Shown: one piece after another, positions 24,860-36,509 of the stretch
How positions within the stretch are numbered: position 1 is the first letter of the stretch
How the letters are laid out: every line of letters starts with the position of its first letter
Assembly (NCBI RefSeq): GCF_034190915.1
Contig: NW_026947507.1
Location: 34,013,001-34,077,000, forward strand
Length of the DNA: 64,000 nucleotides
Direction: 5' to 3'
DNA from: Cavia porcellus
Taxonomy: Eukaryota > Chordata > Mammalia > Rodentia > Caviidae
Translations under genes and position numbers: made by a program
The notes under the pieces: model-generated
The model's database searches: none
The model's input: the letters and a program-made list of their open reading frames with translations, nothing else
What the model was told of the DNA's origin: nothing

Positions 24860-25802
24860 CTCCCAATCCTGTTGTCCCCTTTATCTGTTGCGATTTGATT
24901 TCCTTTCCCATTGCTATTCTGAAATGGTGCCACCCACGCTGCAGTGACCTGCTGTTTGTCAAGGTCAAGGGCTTCTCTCAGATTCCCATGCTGCTTGGCT
25001 TGACTCATGCTGTGGGTCACTCCCTCCTCTTACCTCCGGGAAGCCATGTCTCTTTGGATCTTGTTCTCTGGCCATTTTGTAGGATCTCTGCATCCTTTTG
25101 GTGCTCCTCAGAGTGCTCTCCTGGGCCCGTTTTTTATAGCTCCACAACTCTGCCCTTCTTCCTGGGGTCAGATCACCTCCTGGGCTTTCTCTATTACCTG
25201 CAAAATGGTAACTCCTCAGCCTCAAACTCACATGTCTCTTCCCAAATTTCCACCTCAAACTACATGTCCCAAGCTATAGATGCCCTTCTCCCCACATGTA
25301 TCTCTCTCCCTTAGTTTGGCCAATAGCGTGACCCTCAGTTTTCCTGAACTGGACATCTGGACATCATTTCTACTGTGGATATCTATCTGCTCCTTTTCTA
25401 TCTCATGTTTGCCTGCCTGGCGCAAGCTCTCCTCTCTTCTCTGAACCATAGCAAGACTTCCTAAATGGATTTCACCTTATCATCTTCTACAAAATGGTAT
25501 TAACAAATGTGCTAAATTCTGTCCCATACTACCATCTAGAGTGTGAACTCCTTTTTGCTGTCTGGCTCTATCTGGCCTCACAGCCTTTTAGCCTTTCAGC
25601 CCTGTAGCCTTCCAGCCCTTTAGCCTTTCAGCCCTGTAGCCCTCTGCTCTCTGAGATCAAGCCACACTGGGCTTTCAGCAAGTCCTTGGCACTCTGTGTT
25701 TCCCAGATGAAAGCTGCTTGCACCTTATATCCTCTGTTGGAATGTCCTTCCTGCCTGCTAAATTTCCATTCAGCCTTCAAAGCCCACATCATAGTCTCAG
25801 TA
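24860..25802 (+). repeat. Long L2 LINE 3' region, left part
   Basis: The order of words follows the L2 3' non-coding end: 'gaccctcagttttcctgaac'-type middle sequence, 'aatttccatt cagccttcaa'-type right side, and between them 'agagtgtgaactcctttttg', 'ctggctctatctggcctcac', 'aagccacactgggctttcag' and 'ctgttggaatgtccttcctg'. The 191-residue frame at 24739-25314 overlaps this non-coding LINE sequence and is not a gene. The copy is interrupted at about 25803 by an LTR and resumes at about 26160. Confidence 0.65.
25578..25645 (+). repeat. Two-unit 34-base tandem duplication in L2
   Basis: The segment 'tttagcctttcagccctgta' with its flanks occurs twice in a row, about 34 bases apart. This looks like a local slippage duplication in the L2. 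Confidence 0.8.
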
Positions 25803-26158
25803 GTGTTCCCCTAAAACTATTAATCTCAGATGTGATGATAGGAGGAGATGGGGCTTTGGGAGGTGATCAAGTTTAGATAAGATCATGAAGGTGGAGCTTG
25901 AGCCAGTGAGATTAGTGCCCTTATTAGAGGAGACACAAGAGAAGTTGTCACTCCTGTCTCTGCCACCTGAGGCCAGAGCAAGAAGGTAGGCATCTCCATG
26001 CCAGAGAGAGATCCCTCAGCAGAACTCAACCTTGCTGATAACTTGATCCCAGACTTCAGCCTCCAGAACAGTGAGACAATAAATTTTTTTCATTCAAACA
26101 CACCATGCAGGATATTTTATTATAGCACCCTGCACAGAATTCTAATTCAGCATGATTC
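25803..26158 (+). repeat. MLT1/MST-type solo LTR inserted in L2
   Basis: The LTR order is clear: 'cagatgtgatgataggagga', 'gatggggctttgggaggtga', 'gatcatgaaggtggagcttg', 'agtgcccttattagaggaga', 'cagcctccagaacagtgaga' followed by AATAAA at about 26079, and 'ggatattttattatagcacc'. No internal gene remains. Confidence 0.85.
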
Positions 26159-26161
26159 TAA

Positions 26162-26385
26162 TTTTCTTCTTTGCTCAGCATTCTCAAACCACTGAGAACT
26201 GACCATCTCCCCACCGGATGTCCATATCATTCTGTTAGTGGAGTAATTAGCAAATTTCATTGTGATTCGATAATCATCCTTGTCCCCTGCTGACAGGGAA
26301 CATATTTAATTTATCTGTGTGTTTCTGATAGCACAGTACTAGGCACATACATCTTCAATAAATGCTGTGGAACAAATGATGCATT
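26162..26385 (+). repeat. L2 LINE 3' end, right part
   Basis: 'gctgacagggaacatattta', 'gatagcacagtactaggcac' and 'atcttcaataaatgctgtgg' are the L2 terminus and complete the copy at 24860-25802. Confidence 0.75.
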
Positions 26386-26399
26386 AAGCTTTCACTTAG

Positions 26400-26645
26400 A
26401 GTTGAGGTTAATAGTAACAATGGAAATCACATCAGCTGGTCTTTACTGGGCCCACCATGGTCCAGGCATTTAAAATACATATTTAGTATTCACTTTATCC
26501 CTGTGAAATAGAACATAGAGGTATTACTCTCCTCATCTAGTAGAGGAGGAAATCAAAATACAGAGAGTTTCAGTACCTTGCTCTGTTATAGGTTATCAAT
26601 ATGTGAATGAGGTTTGGAATCCAGTAATCAGAATCCATCCCATCC
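26400..26645 (-). repeat. MIR SINE
   Basis: 'tccaggcatttaaaatacat', 'cactttatccctgtgaaata' and 'ctagtagaggaggaaatcaa' are the complement of MIR. Confidence 0.7.
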
Positions 26646-27284
26646 CACTACTCTTATCACTAAAGGCAGACTCTGTCCTGTGCAGGTAGGATGCTAAGTC
26701 GTAGGGCTTAAACTCAGGAGTGAGAGTGGGGCTGGGATTCAGAGTCTGGCACCTTTCCTTTGCTATTGGATGGCTTGAGCTGGGTCCCAGTAGCTGTGTC
26801 CTGTCCCAGGCTGGGGCACGTGAAAAGGGCTGTTGTTGACAAATTCAGCAGCCTTGGAAGCTCTCCTCTCCATCATGAGTCAACTTCTCAGTTCAAAACA
26901 GGAAAGGAAGAAAGGGAATTTCACTCTAGATCTGAGAAATATTTTCTTTAAAGTATATAGTCAAACAGCCCCACCACCAGACAGGCGGATCCCATCCAGA
27001 TGATTTAACTGCAATAGTGTGGAGTTCATGGAGTGAAGAATTCCCATTCCCATCTCCGAGAAGGCTGGAACTAAATAAAGTTGAGTCGATGTTTGGCAAT
27101 GTAGTGCCGGGAAGCTATTGAGTTCCTATTTAAAGGCATATAATCTTATTTTAAATGAGTTTCCCAGGGTTTGGGTAAAATTTGCCTGAGTATCAAAATA
27201 TGTTTCCTTGCACATTAAGCCTCCCTGGCTTAGAAAGTTCAGGATACCTCTGTACCACAGTATCCCCATCCATTAGAAAATACA

Positions 27285-27485
27285 AAACTCGGAATAATAA
27301 TCATAATTAATATTTTATGCCAAACACTGTATTATTTCTTTGAAATCTTCCCAGAAATCACATGGGCCCAGCATCCAATTTGCAAACTGGAGACTGAATC
27401 TCAGAGAGGTTAGGCTTTTTGCTTAAATAGTCTAGTGAGTGGAGGTACATGAGGATGGAGCTGTAAAGTTATACTTCAGAAGTAA
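27285..27485 (-). repeat. MIR SINE
   Basis: 'gccaaacactgtattatttc', 'caaactggagactgaatctc' and 'agagaggttaggctttttgc' are the complement of MIR. Confidence 0.7.
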
Positions 27486-27489
27486 GCAG

Positions 27490-28205
27490 ACCCAACTCGA
27501 GCTGCCCAAGCTCCAAAGTCTAAGATTTAGGGGTTCTCTACTGGGTCCCAAGCTGGGCTAAGGTTATGGGCAATTTCCATGCTTAGTCTGGACATGGAGG
27601 AGAGCACAGACCCCTTACTTCTCTGATTTCTCATCTGTGGGCATGATCACAAGTTGCTATCCGTGCATACTGGTCATGTGGAGGCTTCACCTATGTGTTT
27701 GAGTCTTGTCCATATAAAGAGCACACATGAACAGGTTCAATGAGCACCACTGGGAAAAGGCTGCAGGGGAGCCACAACATCATGACCTTTCCTGAATTTA
27801 CCGCTGTCCTGATTCCAGGATTGCAGGGCCCAGTGTCACTGTCTCCCTAGCAGGTTCAGTACTGCTGGGGCTGGGATAGAGGAAATTTTAGTCCTGTGAT
27901 AATTCCCTTTACACTCCTGGTCCGTCCACAGTTCCTTCCCGATGTGGAGTCTTAATCACAGGGAGCAATTACACAAGAACAGAACAACAAATCGAGATCG
28001 ATACACACTCAACTGTCTACTGGAAGAAATGAAATTTATGACTTGGCTGGATTATGCTTACCAGCCAAAAATAGCAGTAATTCCAAGCAACCCTACTGAC
28101 CAGGATCAATCACAGCATTTTATTTCTTTGCTAAACCCTGCTTGCTCCCCCCACCCCCAACCTCCATCTTGTTAGAAGCCAATCTCCGAGGAAAATATTG
28201 CACTT
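27490..28205. other. Unassigned sequence
   Basis: No recognisable repeat or exon. A C-rich run occurs at about 28147-28162. Confidence 0.4.
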
Positions 28206-28520
28206 GTTATCAAATTTTAGAAAGAGAATTTATGGCAAAGGCAGATTGATTTAAAGGTTCTTCTAAAAGGGAGCACAGGGCGATGGAAAGGTAAATTTTG
28301 CAGCGTCTCTTAGATTGGTTCTTTTGCTTATCTCTTCATTTTATGACATAATCTGTTGTAGCATTACCCAGGGTTCTTTGGGCTGAAGCTTCTTGGCGGC
28401 ATTAGATAAGGGGGAGATATTGTCTGGGTGTAAAGTTTAAAGCCCGTGGCAAGGGCTCATTTTTCTCATTTCAGGCAAGGGAGAAAGGATATAAAATGAA
28501 AAGCAAGCAATCAATAAAGA
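28206..28520. promoter_or_regulatory. Candidate conserved non-coding block
   Basis: Non-repeat sequence with 'attggttcttttgcttatct', 'ggcggcattagataaggggg' (GATA-like) and 'gtgtaaagtttaaagcccgt'. It is only a compositional candidate. Confidence 0.25.
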
Positions 28521-28548
28521 AGAAAGATAGAGATCTTCCCCAAAAAGG

Positions 28549-28566
28549 GGAAAAAAAAAAAAAAAG
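28549..28566 (+). repeat. Poly-A tract
   Basis: A run of about 14-16 A residues after a G run. No retroelement body was recognised in front of it, apart from the candidate regulatory sequence. Confidence 0.8.
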
Positions 28567-28569
28567 AAA

Positions 28570-30620
28570 TCCTCACCTCACTGAGTACTCTTCTAACTAA
28601 GACTTAAATGGGCGGATAATGAGCTCACATATCCTCTGGTCTGGGCAGGAACTGCAGGGCAGCCCCCCAGTGCCAGCCTAATCTACTCCCCTCTCCTTCT
28701 GCATCCTGCGATGGGCTGCCCCTCCCTCCAAATTTGGAGTATTTTGTATACAACTCAGTTTTCTCATCCCTGCCAGTCAACCTTTAAAATGAGACCAGAT
28801 GGGTTAATTACTTACCCTGAAATGGGGGTTGGGGATTATTGTGGTATGCTGAAACCCTGTAATACTTGCTCTGATTCTATCCCAAATTTGTGGATGCATC
28901 TACTCCCTCCTGCTCACAAGAGAATAAAAGGAAAGGTGAATGTACTCTTTGGTTAATCCTGGAGTTTATGATGGACTCCTCTGATTTAATGGCTCTACAG
29001 TCATTCTGTTGTTAGAAAATCAATATTTTCCTAGGAAAGTGTATGGACTGCCATAAATACAACTCCCAGTTATATGAACCTTGGCTGTGGAACTTACATA
29101 CTGCCTAGGCCATAATGGACAGCAAGGAAACGGGGCACTCCATAAAGAAATCCAAGGGCAGTGAGTGGCTTTAGCACTTCTGGGACTCTGAGAAGCACTC
29201 CTGTGACCCTCAGGAGTAAGAGTAGCCTGTGATAGGATTTTACTCTTGGAATTCCTATGTCATTCGCTCTGGAACAACAAGGAGAGTATGGAGCAGGGAG
29301 CGAATCCTCAGAGCTGAGTGCAGTGCTCAGAGAGGGGTGAGCAAGGGGAGTCTAAAGGACAGAGACATGGAACCATCAGATGAAGGCCACATTAGGGATG
29401 GGGAAAGTCTTACATGTAGGACATTTGATTAAAGTGGAATAAGTTTCACACAGACAGAAAAGAATGACGCATTAGTTGGCAAGGTTAGCGTGACAGGGAG
29501 ACAGAGTGCCGAGGACACAAAATGGAAAATGTGTGAGATGAACAAGTTGAAGGAGCCAGCGCACAGTGTGCCCAGGGTAGTTAACAGTAGTGTGTTACAG
29601 TCAGGATGTTTGCCATGAGTGGGTTACAGCTGCTCTCACCAGGGAGCAACTTTGAGAGGTGATGGATATGTTGATTTCTTCCCCTGCCTTAACCATCCTG
29701 CTATATTACAACAATGTGTCGCACACCTTCACATACACAGTAGGTTTTATTTTCTTAAAAAAAGAGCTTGAATCCTTCTCCACCACTTTCCTATGTGACT
29801 TTGGACCCGTCGTACACTCTCACTCTTAGAGGAGTAAACTGAGGCTCAGAGAGATTTATAACAGCAGAAGGAGGAGTTTTGAGTTTAAAGTGAAACATGT
29901 TGAACATTTGTTATTTTTTTTTTTGCCTGTCTAGTATCTAACTCTACTTCCTATGTTTGGGGAATCACACCTTACTAAGCCTCAGTGCACTTACAGCCTG
30001 TCTTTTCTGTTATGGAATCTGCAAATGCCATGTATTTGTATTTCCCAGCCTCCGTGGCTGATACTGGTGTGGTCAAACACACCTGCCCTAGACTTGAATC
30101 AGGAGCTAAGGAGGCAAAGCAGCAGGGGTTGCAGATGACTCCTGGTTGTGGGCATCACTGTGGCAATCAGGGCGATGGCTGTCTATCCCCCCCCCCCCCG
30201 CTCCCATTTGCAGTGTTAGGGGAGGCAGAGCCTGTGCTCCACAGTGGCAAAGTGCTCCTTACCAGACCATCCTGCAGGTGGCACCTGCATGTCATTTCTG
30301 GCTAGGGTGGCTCACAGTCTATTTCTCTTTCTTGTGACATGGTCATACCCCTTTATCAGAGAGTGAGTGGAAATGTTAAAGGGTGTGGTCTGTTACAAAG
30401 CACCAGGTGTTCCACGATGTCTCCCTTAGAGCTGGTCAGTGCTCTGTGTGCAGAAAAAGCAGTGCAATATGCAAAGTACACATGAAGGACTTCTGGAGGG
30501 ATTCTGTCGGGAATCCCTCCTGGACACAAGAAAGACAGCAGGACTGACTTGCCTCCAAGTGCTTGTGTGGTGTCTTGGGGGAAGTTTCCACATCCCGGGT
30601 GTAGCATCTCTACTGGTCAC
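28570..30620. other. Mostly unassigned sequence
   Basis: A weak MIR-like stretch lies at about 29775-29870 ('gtaaactgaggctcagagag'), and a pure C run at 30188-30200. The rest shows no recognised repeat. Overlapping short frames at 29953-30337 and 30356-30654 are not supported as genes. Confidence 0.4.
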
Positions 30621-30632
30621 AACCCAGATATT
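30621..30632 (+). repeat. Left TSD of the 1.5-kb retroelement
   Basis: Sequence aacccagatatt, identical to 32157-32168. It marks target-primed insertion of the element between them. Confidence 0.85.
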
Positions 30633-30673
30633 TTTTTTACACCACAAAGAGTAAATCTTTATTTATTTATTTT

Positions 30674-31450
30674 TTATTTAAAGAAAGATTAAACAAAACA
30701 GAAAATAGGTAGAAATAGTACATACATTCAGAGAAAAAAAAGAGTAAGAAATCACTAGTTGATGTTGTCGTTTTACAAATAGTTGTTCAAGGTACAAAAA
30801 TGGAACATGTAAAGTGGGACTTCAAACAAAGAGACTGCAAATAGTTCTAATCAACTGTCCAACAAAAACTTAGTAACATAGTTGTCAATCCTATACATTT
30901 AAACATACATGCAGTTATCCATATCTTCATTTATGTTTAGATTAAACAAATGAAAGCAGGTTAAAATCATTTTGAACAAAGAATAATAGTATTGCTGGAT
31001 TTCACTTCATGACATTCCATGATCAGCACTGGGTGCTGTAGTGTCTTCTTTTTAAAACTGAATTTAAAGAAAGACTAAAAAAACAGAAAACGGGTAGTAA
31101 TAATACATACTTTCAAAGAAAAATAAACAGTAAGAAATCACTAGTTGATGATTACAGATTGTCTTCTTTCAAATAGTTATTCAAGATACTAAATTGGAGC
31201 ATATATAGTGGGGATTCAAACAGTGAGACTGCAACCAGTTCTGTTCAACTATCCAACAAAAACTTAGAAATATGGTTATCAATCCTCTACACTTAAAAAT
31301 ATATGCAGTTACCCATATCTTCAATTATGTTGACTTTCAATAAACCCAAGCAGGCTAATATCACTCTGAAGAAAGAATAATACTATTGCAGGTTTCACAT
31401 TATGACACTCCAGGATCAGCACTGGGTATTTTAGTGTCTCCTTTTCTTCA
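30674..31450 (-). repeat. Two-copy tandem 390-base 3' module
   Basis: Copy A (30674-31060) and copy B (31061-31450) share 'taagaaatcactagttgatg', 'caacaaaaacttag', 'catgcagttatccatatctt'/'tatgcagttacccatatctt' and 'gatcagcactgggt'. The offset is 387 bases near the left and 393 near the right. A related single copy forms the 3' end of the element at 58803-61935 (58806-59075). Confidence 0.9.
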
Positions 31451-31973
31451 AAGTATCTGTTCATTTCATCAATTGTCATAAGATCAGTTCTCATAAACTG
31501 TTCATAGATTCTACACATGCATGGGTCTTAACATGTATTTTTTTTAAATTTTGAAAGTAGCAATTGTGCAATAGCGTAAGACAAAACAAAGCCAATCGAG
31601 ACAATGCTGTGAAACTGGTACAGGATTTCACAGTAGGATACTGGGATAGTAGTACTAAGTACTATGGTATATCTCTTTAATTTAACATTAGCTATCCAGT
31701 CAATTACGTATTGTTAAATTAAACCAAAAATAGAACATTGTAAAACGAATTGAGAATACTGAATAGAGCAAAAGAAATATAACAAAAAGTGAAAACAACC
31801 TATGCCTTCAAACAGAAGGTAGAAGGAAATCCTCCATATTTGCTATACTGCATATGGTCATCCTCCCAAGAGATGTTGAAATATCTATCCCCAGTAGGTA
31901 ACGGGGGAGGGGGCAGGTGGAAGAAGGGTGCTTGATTTTCAGCTCTCGTGGAAAGTTGGCTCACAGGTAATGG

Positions 31974-32154
31974 TTCTCCTCCAGGCCCAAACTGCAGGTG
32001 CTTATCAAGAGGGCAGGTGAATAAGCTGCCCGAATCCCTCCATGGCCAGAACTCTGGAGCTCTGTTCTCCTCCTGGCCCGTGTTGCAGACACTTACCGAG
32101 AGGGCGGGTGAATAGGCTGCCGGAATCCCTCCATGGCTGGAACTCGGGAGCTCG
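31974..32154 (-). repeat. Two 91-base tandem units at the element's 5' end
   Basis: Units at 31974-32064 and 32065-32154 share 'aatccctccatggc', 'gagggc(a/g)ggtgaata(a/g)gctgcc' and 'ggagctc'. They differ at about one base in five. They are CpG-containing and sit at the 5' end of the element, the position where some L1 families carry promoter monomers. Confidence 0.88.
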
Positions 32155-32156
32155 CC

Positions 32157-32168
32157 AACCCAGATATT
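32157..32168 (+). repeat. Right TSD of the 1.5-kb retroelement
   Basis: Sequence aacccagatatt, identical to 30621-30632. Confidence 0.85.
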
Positions 32169-34635
32169 CAGCAGGGTGATAACTGCAGCCTTAGTGACAA
32201 GGAGCCCATGGTCATGGGTCAGTACAGAGCCTCCACTTCTGCTTCACAACTGCTCTTCCCATTGTGAAAGAGATGTGATGGCCCAGTACAGAGGCCTAAA
32301 GCACTTCCCTGGATGGATCCTCTTATCCACCTGCCTGTGGGGTGCTTCTGCAGAGGTGACTGTCTTCCAAATTCTTGCCTGCTAGCAAGAGCACAGATTT
32401 TCATGAATCTACCGTGGTTTTCCCCCAGACCTTTATTCCTCTAATCATTCAAAGACAGCTGTCCCCAGTCCCCTAAGCAACCATCTAATTCACTGGCCAC
32501 TGCTTAGGAGCTTCCATACAGTACATGCTTAGCTGAGGCTGCCTCACCCATCATTCAAAAGTTTACTACAAGAAGTTCTGCCCCCCGGAGGGATTTCCAC
32601 CTCCAGTATCTTTCAGAACTATTCCTGGAGGGGGCAGCTGCTTTATGGCAGCCATCTCTTTTATGCTCAGAGAAAAATAGCAAGCTGACCTCTCCCTGAA
32701 CCGAGCTTGAGTGTTATGTGTTCCAGTTAGCTGAGGAGGCCAGAGGTATGAGCTAGTGAGAGGTGCATTGCTGCACAGGTGGATGATCTGGGAGTCCAGA
32801 CTGTCACTCACTGTGGAGTGGATTGTTGCTGTACGCATTTTGCCCTGAAACTCCACAGGTCTAGAAACGTCCAGCTCATGACTGACACCGACAGTAATAG
32901 GATCACTGATATTTCACAGCCAACATTTCATGATGACTACTAAGCGATTTACTAAGGAGAGGCTTTTAAATGGTGAAGATAACATGATGTTCTTCAGAAC
33001 CCTAAGGATATATTCCTAAGCTCTGAAATTTAGGCTCTTTAGAAATGCCACATGTTATCCTTGTTGCCCCAGAACTCTCAGTTCTACAAAATCGGATGGG
33101 CCAAGGTTGAGGAATGTTTGCGCTATAGCCTATGCAAAGCCTTCTTTTGCTCTCTGGTCATCACTCAAAATTGTCTTTCTTCTAAGTCATCAGATACACG
33201 CTCACTATAGAATTCCTAAGTTCAATATGTGCCATGCTTAAAAGCCCAAAGAAGCCTAGGAAGAGCTGGGCCTTTTTTGTAAGCAGAAGAAGATGTGAGG
33301 CACAAGCTTTCATCCTGTACCTAGGGTAGGTGGTTCACACGCTGCTGCTCACTGAGAGCTAGCGTCTCAGTAATGTAATTGGATCTTGTTCTTTACAGGT
33401 TTATCTCCCAGTGACTGGTGCTTTGTGTCTGTCCTAGTATCCTAAGTTCTTACTAATTCCCTCTCGTCAGGTCTAATGTGCAAGTGCAACCATCCAGGTG
33501 TCCTAATTCTAGGTGTCAGAAAATACCTGCTTTTTGACTCTAACAGAGCTGTGAATTTAGCTATATTTGTGACATTAAAAAATCAAGTTGTGGGCCAGAT
33601 TTTCCGCAAAAGACAGGGCCTTTTAAAACCCTTTCATAGGGGGCTGTATTTTATACATCCATGGTGTTTCTTACATCACCCCATTTGTTACCAGTAGTAT
33701 TTATCCACAAGCTCCTGTCAGTTGTGTTTGACGGTTGCTCCTGTGGATGTTCATTTCTTGGTACTTCTGACTGGAGTGAATTCTAGCAGCCAAACACTTT
33801 GGCTGATAATGTTTGGAATTTGACTGAGGGAATATGAAAATAGCAGGGCACCTCCATCCTGCTCAGCTCCATCTGTGCAGGGGGAAGCTGACAGAAGCTA
33901 GTAGATGTGGACACCACGATGCAAGGTACAGTGCACTGGAGGACAGCCCTGCAGGCCTCTCTACCCTGTTTTGTCAAAATGAGCACTTAGGGCAGCTCTG
34001 CACACAGTGGGTACTCAGCGAATGAATTCGGCTTCTCTGAGATGCGTGGTTCTTAAGGGAAGCAGGGCATGGAGAGGAAGAGAATGCAGACATCATTAGA
34101 GAGCTTGTTTAGTGCTGTCTCAAGTGCTGGCAGGGAAGCATCTGTGTGTCCTGGCCCTGGGCCGACGTCTCATAGCCAGTGTACTGTGCTCGGAGAATCT
34201 CCTAGGACGGGATGAACCCATTCTGTCTCCTTGTCCCACTGCTCAAGGCAGGTAGTCAGTGCAAGTGGCTCCCTGACCAGGCAAATCTGGCTGAATTGTG
34301 TAGCCCAGCGGGCCTCATTATCTCCTCCAGTCACTTGCTTAGAAGGCTCCTAGGTTCCCTTCCTGGGAAACAAACCTAGGAAATGGGAAGAGAGAAAGTG
34401 ACTGGGGAAAGCAGGGGCAATTACAGTGGCAAGCACCAGCCCCAAACATGCAATTACTTTTCAAACAGGCTATTTACAGCCAACAGAGCAAGGAAGCCTG
34501 CGGGTAGTGGGATCCGTGCAGTCAGGCTGGTCAGGGCTGCTCCAAGTCATGTGAGGCAGAGAAAAGCCATTGGCAGAGAATGGAAAGGATAGCCAAGATC
34601 TCCTCCTTAGTCCGCTCTCTTGCCACACACCTCTC
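32169..34635. other. Unassigned sequence
   Basis: I see no repeat or exon I can support. Opposing short frames at 32176-32404, 32566-32856 and 33783-34025 are not convincing. Confidence 0.4.
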
Positions 34636-34639
34636 CTCC

Positions 34640-34830
34640 AGGGCCCAGTTTCTGCCAACCTGGCAGTGGTCACCATGTCTGGCACCTCCCAACCCTCAGT
34701 TTCATAGTGTCTCCTCCTGAACTGCTCCTCAACTCAGAGTCCACTGGCCTGGACCAGACTTCCCTGACCACCCCTAACCACCTTGGTCACTTACTTGCCG
34801 GAACTTTGTAACCACTAACTTAACCTCAAG
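34640..34830 (+). repeat. Possible L2 LINE fragment
   Basis: 'tagtgtctcctcctgaactg' and 'gacttccctgaccaccccta' resemble the L2 3'-region segment that precedes the terminus. It is weak. Confidence 0.35.
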
Positions 34831-35224
34831 CCACTCATATCTCGTAGATGATTACTTTAGTGTCTTTTCCCCACAGTTGAAGTTCATCATCTCTTTCCTT
34901 TCCATTTGAATATTCCTTCTTGATCTTCTTCCAGTAAGCAGCACGTAGGCGATGGTTCCAACTTAATCCCCGCCTCAGTTTCCTTCTTTATAAAGTGGAA
35001 CCCTGAATAGTATTTCATGCTTAGGGTTGCTGTGATGGGTGTAACAGCTGCTTATCTGCTCTGCACAGTGGTGCTGTGTGGTGTTAACTGGGTAAATGTG
35101 GATGAGTGATGACTGCTTCCCATTGACCTGGTTAAGCATTCTGGGGCTCAGATAAAACTATAGTAGTTGGTTTGTCCTTTCAGATTGACTCATTTAACCT
35201 ATAGAATTTTATATGGCACTTAAG

Positions 35225-35580
35225 TCACCTTCTTTGTTATTGAGACACAATGCCCAACACCTGCAACTTGCAGAGGAGTGGTTTCTTTAGCTCACAGTTT
35301 CAGAAGGTTCAGTTCAAGATCGGCAGGAACAAATGCAGACACAGCATGGCAGGAAGGCCTGCTGAGAGGAAAGCTGCTCATGTCATTACATCCAGGAAGC
35401 AGAGAGGGAAAGGCACAGCTGGGAAGGAGATAGACCGTACAGGTCACAAACCCAGTGCCCACCTTTCCAGACCATGCCCTGCCTCTTAATAGAAAGTGGA
35501 CTATGGTGATCCCATTATCCAATCATCTACTAACACACGAGGATTTCGGAGACATTGTAGGTGTGAATCACATCATATGA
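35225..35580 (-). repeat. MaLR-type solo LTR
   Basis: 'gcagaggagtggtttcttta', 'gctcacagtttcagaaggtt', 'gacacagcatggcaggaagg', then 'accatgccctgcctcttaat' and 'acattgtaggtgtgaatcac' follow the complement of a MaLR LTR. Confidence 0.65.
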
Positions 35581-35589
35581 CTACTAAGA

Positions 35590-36500
35590 TTTACTTTCAG
35601 GAGTTCCTTGCAAGTATTTTTTTCTTTGAAAGTTTTTAATTTCATTTTTAATGGTCAAGACTTGGAAGTTCTCTCTTGTGCTCATTAGAGGAGGATTTGA
35701 GAACTGCTAAAGGTGCCCAGGGTTTTTGGTCAGCCTCATTTTCAAAAGAGATTGCACACAAGGACTCTTTGCAGTCATTAGAGCGAGGAAAGCTTTCAAA
35801 GGCATGTCTGTGTTACGAAAAGAAGCAACTGGGATAATGTTGCCGAGGTGGCCTGACCCACTGAAGATGAGAACACTTGATGTTGTCAGCTGGGGATGGC
35901 CTGGACAGATACTGCACCTGCTCCTGCTGTAGGTTTGCTTTCATTAGTTGGATATGGGATGGGGCAGCAGTGCCCTTTGTCCAAGCGTAGAGCAGCTAAG
36001 AGCCCTCCATGGAAACACCGGAGAGCTAGACCTGCAGCTGTGCTAGAATCTCAGCTTAGACACCTCACTGCATCTTCTCCATTTGCCCCCCGACCCCTCC
36101 CCCACTCTCCTTGCTTTCAGTCCAGAGACAGACACTGACCGCTAGGGACTGTACCAATGTGTTCTTTGGCCCACCGACTTCACTTGAGTTCCACCAATGG
36201 GAGTCTCTGATAGGACATCAGAGCACGAGGTCAGAATACTCATTCTTCTGTTCGCTTTTGCTGGCTTGCAGGCTGGCAGAGATTCACTTCTTTATGCAAG
36301 GCTATAGGTCTCTGAGGGCTACCTACACAGCTTTCTCCAGTGACCAAGTTCCTTTGCCCCAAAGGCTGAGTGGAAACTGTGATACTTCCAGTATATATGT
36401 CATAATTCCTTGTAGGATTCACTCTACCTTGCTCATAATTTTACAATAATTCTTTCACTAAATTTGCTGAAGCATCCAATCACTTCTCTCTCTACCTGAT
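35590..36500. other. Unassigned sequence
   Basis: No recognised repeat. Overlapping frames at 35896-36449 lie in different phases and lack supporting signals. Confidence 0.4.
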
Positions 36501-36509
36501 GTCTCTGAG

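Larger units (their letters stand above)
30633..32156 (-). mobile_element. Complete 1.5-kb non-autonomous LINE-derived element
   Basis: The element reads on the minus strand and is bounded by identical 12-base TSDs. Its minus-strand 3' end (30633-30680) is A-rich. Two copies of a roughly 390-base module follow (30674-31060 and 31061-31450). Then there is a stretch (31530-31880) related to the 3' UTR of the element at 58803-61935, with 'gtacaggatttcacagtagg' and 'actatggtatatctctttaa'. The 5' part (31880-32156) is GC-richer and includes two 91-base tandem units. There is no ORF1 or ORF2; the longest minus frame is 65 residues (31321-31518). The shared 3' module suggests mobilisation by L1 enzymes in trans. 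The family is not one I can name. Confidence 0.75.

Noticed and set aside
24739..25314. 191-residue open frame, the longest in the window
   Set aside because: Overlaps L2 3' non-coding sequence; composition follows the pyrimidine-rich DNA.
31321..31518. 65-residue minus frame with a faint resemblance to L1 ORF2
   Set aside because: The similarity is a few residues only, and the frame lies in the 3' module shared with a UTR.
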